Assembly: GCF_905475465.1 (NCBI RefSeq) | Contig: NC_062252.1 | Coordinates: 2,108,001-2,172,000, forward strand | Reading direction: 5' to 3' | DNA: 64,000 bases | Origin: Pieris napi | Lineage: Eukaryota > Arthropoda > Insecta > Lepidoptera > Pieridae | Part shown: piece after piece, positions 57,095 to 64,000 of the stretch | Position numbering within the stretch: the stretch's first letter is position 1 | How the letters are laid out: each line of letters begins with the position of its first letter | Program-made: the position numbers and the translations under genes | Notes under the pieces: generated by a model | Database searches by the model: none | What the model saw: only the letters and a program-made list of their open reading frames with translations | Told to the model about the DNA's origin: nothing

Positions 57095-58605
57095 TATCTA
57101 TAACTACAATCTAATTTTATAATAGCCAAATAAGGCCATAGCAGTTAATTTTCCATTCGGTGGACTTTGTTTTTCTTGGGTTTTCTCGTTCTCTTATCTA
57201 TGTTCTATTTTATTTGACAGTGACTGATCATAGCCCACAGATAAGATTTAATATATTCGAACATTGGTAAATTTAAATATAATTTTGAAAATTTATGAAG
57301 TTACGGGTTTTTTTAAAGATTTCGAGTTGAGACTTAGCTCAAAGTGTGACTCCAATATGTCAAATGACTAATCCAATACGTTTTTGACATACGGGACACT
57401 TAAAGAGATAGCCATATCTTATATAAATAAAGAAGCACTAATTCAACTTCTTAACTTTAAGCGAAAATTGAATAAAAGTTACGAGATTAAAATATGTTAA
57501 AGAGGAATATTGAGTGTCCCCAAAAACCCAACAAAACTATCCCCTCACTTCGGGAACAATGAGAATGTAGTTCGTTTCAATCTAGTAAAGTACTTTCTAA
57601 ATGAAAACTAATTAAAATATGGCATTACAAATTATTTTCCTGTTTGCGATAGGAATATCTTTTAATTACTATCTTATTTAAATTTTCTCGTATTTCAATG
57701 TCATAACGGCCTTTCTATATACGTATATCCGTTTGAACGCGATAGATAAAAACTATCAAATTAAATTCCTTACCACTTTTTCTATAATTCTTAATTTAAA
57801 AAACTACCTTAAAAAGAGTCGTATATGTTATATGTGTAAAAGCCTTCTTCAAGCAGTCCAAGCTTTGCTATTGTTTCTAGCCATCTTTGACCTGCGAGCA
57901 TTTGTCGTAGCAACCTAGCAACAATATTCTTGTTTGGTATTTCATTTAAACAAATGTGTAGTAGTTACTAGTTATCTTAGCAGACTTATCTTATGATTGA
58001 TTCGTGACTGCCATGTTTACTTTTATCGTAATATATTTATGTAAAGATATTATTTTTCTCAGCGACAAGATACGGAAAAATGTAAAACGATTACCAATGT
58101 TTCAATGTTCATCATGATGCATTGCTTTGGATAGTTACTAACTAAACTATAGTTTTGTCAATATATTTGTTGGCTACACATCCATGCTTAGAGATATTAA
58201 TTAATCGAAAGATGCTATGATATTTATTTTGGCAGAGTTGGTGTTTACCGAAGAGCGAGCTAGTAGATATAAAGGTTTTTGCTATGATATTCTATTCGGC
58301 AGTACAATTATTGATATATGTATTATATGTTTTTGCTGCATTTAAATAGTAATAGTTTTTGTGATATTAATTCATACAGCAATTCATAGCTTACATTAGC
58401 GTTACGAATCAGAAATGTTACGGAAAACTTGTAGTGAGAATATCGGTGCTGGGGCGTCGCAAGAGACACTCTTTACCCTACCTTCATTGAATCAGTATGA
58501 ATATTACTATTAAACAAACACAGCAAAATTTTATTTTTAATAAATTTTAAAGTAAAAATACAATTAAATATTTCCAATATTCTTAACCTACAATCTACAT
58601 AGTAA
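57095..58605. other. AT-rich intron DNA, nothing recognised
   Basis: No element ends, SINE boxes or coding frames supported. Confidence 0.4.
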
Positions 58606-58608
58606 TAA

Positions 58609-59393
58609 TCTATATATATAAAAATGAAACCCGTTTTCCGTTGTCACGACATAACATGAAAACGGCTTGACCGATTTGTCTGATTCTTTTTTTATAATAT
58701 TCCTTGAAGTACGAGGATGGTTCTTACAGAGAGAAAGATTTTAAAAATTGAGTGAAAACGTCTAAATACAACACTTTTCTATATTCCCATACAAAATATT
58801 CGTAATAATATTTAAAGGCAATTTGAACTTTAATACCACATAAAGTTCAATAGTTAGTGGAGGGGTTCCGGGAAGGTAACTTTCTTTTTTTTATCTTACT
58901 AGCAAGACCGGTGTCCCGAATAGCAGAATAAGTATTTAAAAAAAAAAATAGCACTCCGGGAGTGCCGACAGAAGTGAAAACTTCAATATTAACGTTGTGT
59001 TTAATTATAAGTATAAAAGTACTATCATTTATGAGGTAGAATACAATGTTTATTTATTGCGCTATCGTACACAAATATGACAATATAATACCTCAATAAT
59101 TAAACTCAATTGAAGATCTGTGTAACATAACATGCGGACAATCTTAATCTTAATGTTAAACATTTTTTTACCACCTAATGTTAATTCATTAAATTCAACC
59201 TTTATATAATGTAAATGTAAAATAATTACTCTCCCTTCTCCTCGATCTTACGCTTTTTCGATCAGCATCACGTGACCCTGACGCAAGTTTGAAAGTTTTT
59301 ACCCATACAAAAAGTGCTCAGCGCCGCTAAAGAAGTTTTCACTTCAATAAAGAATCGACTGTTAGGCGGTACGATGTTCGCCAGGCCAGCTAG
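58609..59393 (+). mobile_element. Non-autonomous Helitron, copy 2, interrupted
   Basis: Starts TCTATATATATAAAAATGAA and ends GGCCAGCTAG between A and T, as copy 1. The two agree to AATAAGTATTTAAAAAAA, then copy 2 holds about 400 extra bases before resuming ATCGACTGTTAGGCGGTACG. Confidence 0.88.
58948..59352 (-). mobile_element. Helentron-like element nested in the Helitron
   Basis: Minus strand: 5' TTGAAGTGAAAACTTCTTTA, GCGGCGCTGAGC; body; 3' GAAGTTTTCACTTCTGTCGG and perfect hairpin GCACTCC-C-GGAGTGC (58965-58951), then a T run. Non-coding. Confidence 0.82.
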
Positions 59394-59401
59394 TAATGAA
59401 T

Positions 59402-59585
59402 AAAAATTTTAAAGAGTTTGCTCCCTGTGGCTGTGTACCTTTCATGGTAGCAGCATTCCCTCACTGCACCAGCTCTGGGGTCCCCGGTACTATTTACCAG
59501 GCGCCAACGTAAATCCTTGCATGCACTTGCGCATGTGCACTTGAACTCCACAGTCCCAAAGTAAACAAAACCAAAGTTGGAGGAT
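59402..59585 (-). repeat. Rep-D copy, 9 bases from the Helitron 3' end
   Basis: GTTTGCTCCCTGTGGCTGTG, CACCAGCTCTGGGGTCCCCG, CACTTGAACTCCACAGTCCC. Confidence 0.75.
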
Positions 59586-59589
59586 ATAA

Positions 59590-60835
59590 TCTTAATTTTT
59601 TGTTGTTTTTTTTTATTTCCACTAACATTTGAGTAATATCGATAACATTTTCCGTTAACAAGTATCAACTCTGAATTATTTGAGTATTAAAACGTCATTT
59701 GCTTAATTTTTTTATTTTTTATTATATAGTTTAGATAGTTTAGTTTCTATAATTTATAAATCGATATATTCTTTTTTCTCTTCGTGTTTGTCATATTTGC
59801 CTATAAGTGCTTGTCACATTAAATCTTGTATTTTATTTTTCTTATGTATCAGTGTATCTGTGTGTCGAGCATTGGGAAGCTTTTGTAAGTAATTATATTT
59901 ATTTGAGGACTATACTCACGCATTCTTAAATATTGAATATTTGTCTTCTTATAATCAGCGGAGATGATGCTGGAGAGATGTCGCTTTCATAATAATAATA
60001 ATCAATGACAAAATAATATATGCACCAATCCAATTTTAAATAAAGGTATACCGACATAATTACATTTTAATCTAATAATTTTTACATTTTATCAGTCGAC
60101 AGGTGAACTGTAGAAATCACAGAAATCTTAACACGATATCTTTCACTTGACATACATAGGCTTAGAGGTCGTACGGATTTTGATAGCTTATCACATGTGC
60201 ACTTGTGCATTTTAGTAACAATCAACGAGATAAAAGCCTTATTTTTAGAAGTAAATATATAAAAAATATTTTTATACCTACGCCGTATTTCCTAAGATAT
60301 ATCGCAGTACTTTAAACAATATTTGCTTGGATAGCTAATTATTTGTAAGACCACTGCACGGCCAGTAATGTCCTTATTTCACTGTCAAGTATATGTAAAT
60401 AGGATACTACGGTTACAATTACGACTGGTAGTTTGAATATTAGGTAGTTGAGAAAGAAAGAAAGGAAACGTACGTATACATAATAAAAAGGATTATTATA
60501 ATGTACACTTATAAGTATAATAGCAATATGAATAAATCAATTTGATTTTCTAATTAAAGCAGCGGTTTATTACTAACATTAATAACTTTTTTTAGCCTCT
60601 ATAATTTAAAAATATAATTTCCTTATAATTTAGTCTAAATACACTAAAATATCTACTTTAAATTCCAATTTTATATGGCAATTAAACATTGCTGAAAGTA
60701 CTGAGTTTCTTGGCTTTTCCGATCTATTAATTTAGGGATGACAAAGAGATATTACAGAAAAATTTAGATGATGTACATTTTTAATAATAATAATAATTCT
60801 CTTCTTCTCTTCCTCTGTGATCTTTTAAATATATT
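59590..60835. other. AT-rich intron DNA, nothing recognised
   Basis: No element ends, SINE boxes or coding frames supported. Confidence 0.4.
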
Positions 60836-60849
60836 TTCACTACAGGTCG

Positions 60850-61140
60850 GAGTTCGGTATGCCTCTTGGCAAAGGTCTCCTCCAACCCTATCCACTGTTC
60901 TCTAGTATTTGCGACTCTTCTCCGGTTGTAGCCTGTTTATTTGAATTCGTCCTCTCATATTTTGCGTGGACGGCCTCTTCTTTGTTTTCCGACTTTAAGG
61001 TACCATTCCGTCAATATTTTGCTCCATTTTTCGTGGGGGCTCCGTAGCATATGACCGGTCCATCACCATTTCGTTTGGTCTATCTTAATGAAATTGTCTG
61101 TCACATCTGTTCTAGCTCTTATGTATGTGTTTCTTTGCTT
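60850..61140 (-). pseudogene. RTE-type LINE C-terminal fragment, different subfamily
   Basis: Minus strand: TYIRARTDVTDNFIKIDQTK, W-stop-WTGHMLRSPHEKWSKIL, TEWYLKVGKQRRGRPRKI, stop, EDEFK. Matches the xWxGHxxR...WxxxGKRxRGRPxxRWxDD block with two stops. Confidence 0.8.
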
Positions 61141-61235
61141 GTCACTTGTCGTTGTAATTTGCATGCTTCTTTCCAAATTTACAATGCGCTAAAGAAGTTT
61201 GTTTCATGTCTAAGCCGTGACGTAAAGCTCAGTTT

Positions 61236-61482
61236 GACGGCTCATTGGTCTAGTGGTTAGTACCCCTGACTGCGAATCCATGGGTCCCGGGTTCGATCCC
61301 CGGCTGAGACAAACATCGATGTGATGAGCATTTGGTGTTGTGCTTAGGTCTTGGGTGTTTAAATATGTATTTATATGTCTATCTATCTATAATATGTATG
61401 TATATCCGTTGCCTAGTACCCATAACACAAGCTTCACCAGCTTAGCATGGGACTAGGTCAATTGGTGTGAATTGTCCAATCA
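61236..61482 (+). repeat. SINE-2, tRNA-derived
   Basis: Head GGCTCATTGGTCTAGTGGTT (box A) and GTCCCGGGTTCGATCCCCGG (box B) with T-arm pairing. The tail has GTGATGAGCATTTGGTGTTG, TTGCCTAGTACCCATAACAC, AAGCTTCACCAGCTTAGCAT and GGACTAGGTCAATTGGTGTG, as in common Lepidoptera SINEs. Acceptor-stem pairing is broken (second pair), so this is a SINE and not a working tRNA-Glu/Asp gene. Confidence 0.85.
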
Positions 61483-61489
61483 AAAAAAC

Positions 61490-62215
61490 AAAAAGAAATT
61501 AACTTTGAATTATTATACAATACTAATAAACATGTTTATAATGAACGTCATAGCAACAATGTGTGAAATCTATTAGATTTTTCAAATATTTAACAGTGAA
61601 CATGTAATATTTGTACAATTTACTTAAGATTCGATTTAGTCACGTCGCTTGGTGCAAAGCGAGCGGTCACGATGCATTCAATTATAGTAAATGCTTGGTT
61701 GTATAACTATTTAAACTAAACAGTACCGGATCTCATATCTCCTAAAATATACAAATTGTATATTATATCTATAACTATACATATGTAATCGTTAAATACG
61801 GTTTCAATATCCAAGACGATATAATACTGATAAGGATGAAAAACGGGCAGATGGACTGTATAGAAAGTTATACGATTGGTAGAAATTACGACTAGTATTA
61901 AGACGTCCGTGGATTATTGTAATTTTTTATTTATTATAGTGCACCACATCATACATAAGTTACAATCTATCTATTCTTATATACATGACAATTACGGTGA
62001 ACATAAATTTCACAAAAAAATACCACAAAAATACACTTACAACTTCCACTTCCTTCCAACGTTTTAGTTTTTATGTTTAGTTCTTTAGAGAGAGCTTTAG
62101 TGCTTTAATATGGCTCTAGCGAAGTCTACGTGTGGATTTGACTCCCCGCTCCGGCTCTGACTTATAAATTGTATTCTAATTTTAGGCATAAATGCAATAA
62201 ATATATCACATTTAC
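61490..62215. other. AT-rich intron DNA, nothing recognised
   Basis: CACGTCGCTTGGTGCAAAGC near 61640 and GCTCTAGCGAAGTCTACGTG near 62112 are GC-richer scraps without assignment. Confidence 0.35.
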
Positions 62216-62219
62216 ATAC

Positions 62220-62415
62220 ATATCTCTCCAACTTTGACTCTGTTCCCTTTGGACTCGAGACGCTTGGGCCGTGGGGTTCAAGTACACACTGGTAGATAGT
62301 ACCGGTGACCCCAGAGTTGGTGCTTTCCTCAACGAATAAGTATCGCAATACAGGAATTGCCAGCATTTAAACGCTGCCATAGCTACCAAACTTTTCAAAT
62401 TTGTTTTAATTTTCT
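62220..62415 (+). repeat. Rep-D copy
   Basis: TTGGGCCGTGGGGTTCAAGT, TAGTACCGGTGACCCCAGAG, GTATCGCAATACAGGAATTG, CAAACTTTTCAAATTTGTTT. Confidence 0.82.
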
Positions 62416-62431
62416 ATTTATAAATTAACGT

Positions 62432-62540
62432 TTTGTCGTACTGGCCACTTTGACCTCAAATATCTCCTCTTTGGATAGGAATTCCAAATTCAATTTTATA
62501 CAGCTATTTACTCGTGCATTTGTTTTGTGAAAACCATGAC
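62432..62540 (+). repeat. Rep-E copy 2
   Basis: Matches 39775-39880 closely, except for a short insertion after GGCCACTTTGACC. Confidence 0.85.
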
Positions 62541-62544
62541 CAAC

Positions 62545-63160
62545 CAACCAGATAGCAATGGTACATACTTTGATTAATTAAATATATTCTATAAAAAAAA
62601 AGTCTACTTTTTGTTCCTCGCATACAAAACGCCAATTTCATAAGTATCAATTTATGTTTTTTTTAAAGGATATATGACGTAGGCTATTTTAAATGCGCTC
62701 CTATTGTTGAGAATTAAGTTTATATATTTTACTATTTGCTAGTGTTTTTTTCCTTGCTAGTTGGAAATTTTTATGTTCCAACATAATTGATGTGACGTCA
62801 TATTTTCTTGTATCTTTAAAGCATAACATACGTAGGACTTAAAAATAAATAAATTGAGCTTCATATATTGCAAATGGCGAACTTGGCATACGCAACTATG
62901 TCATGACATATTTAGCCTCGTTTTTACAAATAAATTGGAAAACCACGTTCAGTGGACCCGCTAACATTTTCAATCACGATTTCATATAAAATGTATTTCG
63001 TTATACGTCAATTCAAGGATTTCACTTTTAGCTGATGCCAATTTCTGAGTTTCTACTTTGTGTAATTTAAGTTTGAAATCCCGTAATACAAAAATGGGGT
63101 TTGGGTCAGAAACATTTCTGCATCTATTTTATTGATTTTTTTTTTATCGAAGCGATTATT
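62545..63160. other. AT-rich intron DNA, nothing recognised
   Basis: No element ends, SINE boxes or coding frames supported. Confidence 0.4.
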
Positions 63161-63164
63161 TCCA

Positions 63165-63400
63165 CGGAAATTAAAACTAGGACAAAGATGAAGGGAGATA
63201 GGTACCCTTGGGTTGTACGCCTTGGCGAACCCCGGACCGCATCTTTAAGGCGTGTGGAGGGCTGGGGTGTTTATAGTGAGAGGTACGATATCGCTACCCC
63301 TCTAAATAGGAGAGGGCTTTAAGTGTAGACCCAGCTCCACAGACCCCGCATCAAGCTGTCCATGTCGCGGGCCTGCGCAAACGCATTTTTACCTCTTTAA
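63165..63400. repeat. GC-rich patch, probable transposon fragment
   Basis: GCCTTGGCGAACCCCGGACC, GGCGTGTGGAGGGCTGGGG and CTCCACAGACCCCGCATCAA. Resembles UTR or end sequence of a LINE in composition; no family assigned. Confidence 0.3.
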
Positions 63401-63404
63401 AAAA

Positions 63405-64000
63405 AACAATGGTTTAGTATCAAACTGTAGAAACGACGAAACATAGTTCAGTTGTTTGGAATAAAACTGCTGCTAACTTATAAATAATGGTGCTGAAAAC
63501 GGTCGTATATAGAAAAACACAAGAACAAACAGACGCAACATATATAGATAATTTATCAAAATTAATCCGACGGGGGTAAAAACTAAGCTTCAATATGTAG
63601 CAAGTTTTAATAATATTTTATTCCTTAATCGCAGGGACTTTTTGCCCCAAATTCATTCTCGATTTTTTTCTATTCCGTATAGGCCACCAAATAATAGTTA
63701 CAGTAACAACGTCGCTGTTCCATTGTTTTCTAAGCGAAGGCAAACAATAACATAATCATACAAAATTTTGCGCATCAAGAATGTGGTACACGTTGACGTA
63801 AATGATTACAATTAATTAAGATAACATAATCAAATACCTTGGCTTCATTACATCATAATTTAAATAATCATTATTGACATTTTGTTTCGTATTATCTAAT
63901 TGCTAAAATTCTTCCACGTTGGTCGAAATATATAAACATTATATACATTTATTTAAATTCACAATATCTCCGTGACTTGACTTAATGTTCCATAACCCCT
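63405..64000. other. AT-rich intron or intergenic DNA, nothing recognised
   Basis: No element ends, SINE boxes or coding frames supported up to the window edge. Confidence 0.4.

Noticed and set aside
61236..61309. Apparent tRNA-Glu/Asp gene
   Set aside because: Boxes A and B are good, but the acceptor stem does not pair fully and the sequence runs into a SINE body.

Overview
This is a eukaryotic, intron-rich and AT-rich window whose repeats point to a lepidopteran (butterfly or moth). The grounds are: compact U2-type introns in a metazoan SmG gene; tRNA-derived SINEs with Lepidoptera-like tails; RTE-type LINE ends; Helitron elements with A/T insertion; and Helentron-like elements with palindromic sub-terminal repeats. 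The species cannot be fixed from the sequence alone. There is no operon, prokaryotic gene or CRISPR array.

Only two host genes have support. At the left edge, on the minus strand, lies a complete three-exon gene for the spliceosomal core protein SmG (SNRPG, 76 aa; exons 697-666, 525-378 and 137-87). On the plus strand, a first coding exon at 1423-1583 ends in a clean splice donor at 1584. Its protein family is not recognised and no following exon was found, so most of the remaining ~62 kb is best read as one very long first intron, or as intron plus intergenic DNA. A striking splice signal near 26.5 kb supports the intron reading: a polypyrimidine tract and CAG directly abut GTAAG, as at a recursive splice site, with a second GTAAGT 48 nt downstream.

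The rest is a dense graveyard of mobile elements. Class II elements: a mariner-type mini-element with an HTH ORF (4584-4971); a decayed DDE-like transposase with unusual sub-terminal repeats (about 5563-7790); a pogo-like element with TA duplication (16945-18220); a hAT MITE whose target duplication was itself split by a Harbinger MITE (41252-42000); two canonical Helitron copies (42729-43132 and 58609-59393); several Helentron-like elements (8754-9830, 28268-28693, 35450-35742, nested 58948-59352); a foldback element (22199-22769); and a mariner/pogo MITE (50782-50926). Retroelements: a 5'-truncated RTE copy with a 440-codon open frame (18797-20040), further RTE 3' ends (for example 9255-9731, which carries a 12-bp target duplication), many 3' fragments of a jockey/CR1-like LINE ('Rep-A'), about ten copies of one tRNA-derived SINE ('SINE-1'), two other SINE types, and unclassified repeat families 'Rep-D' to 'Rep-G'.

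Together the window shows a small housekeeping gene beside a probable long-intron regulatory-type gene whose intron has served as a landing pad. Several nested insertions can be ordered in time from their target duplications. Boundaries of repeats without terminal signals are approximate.
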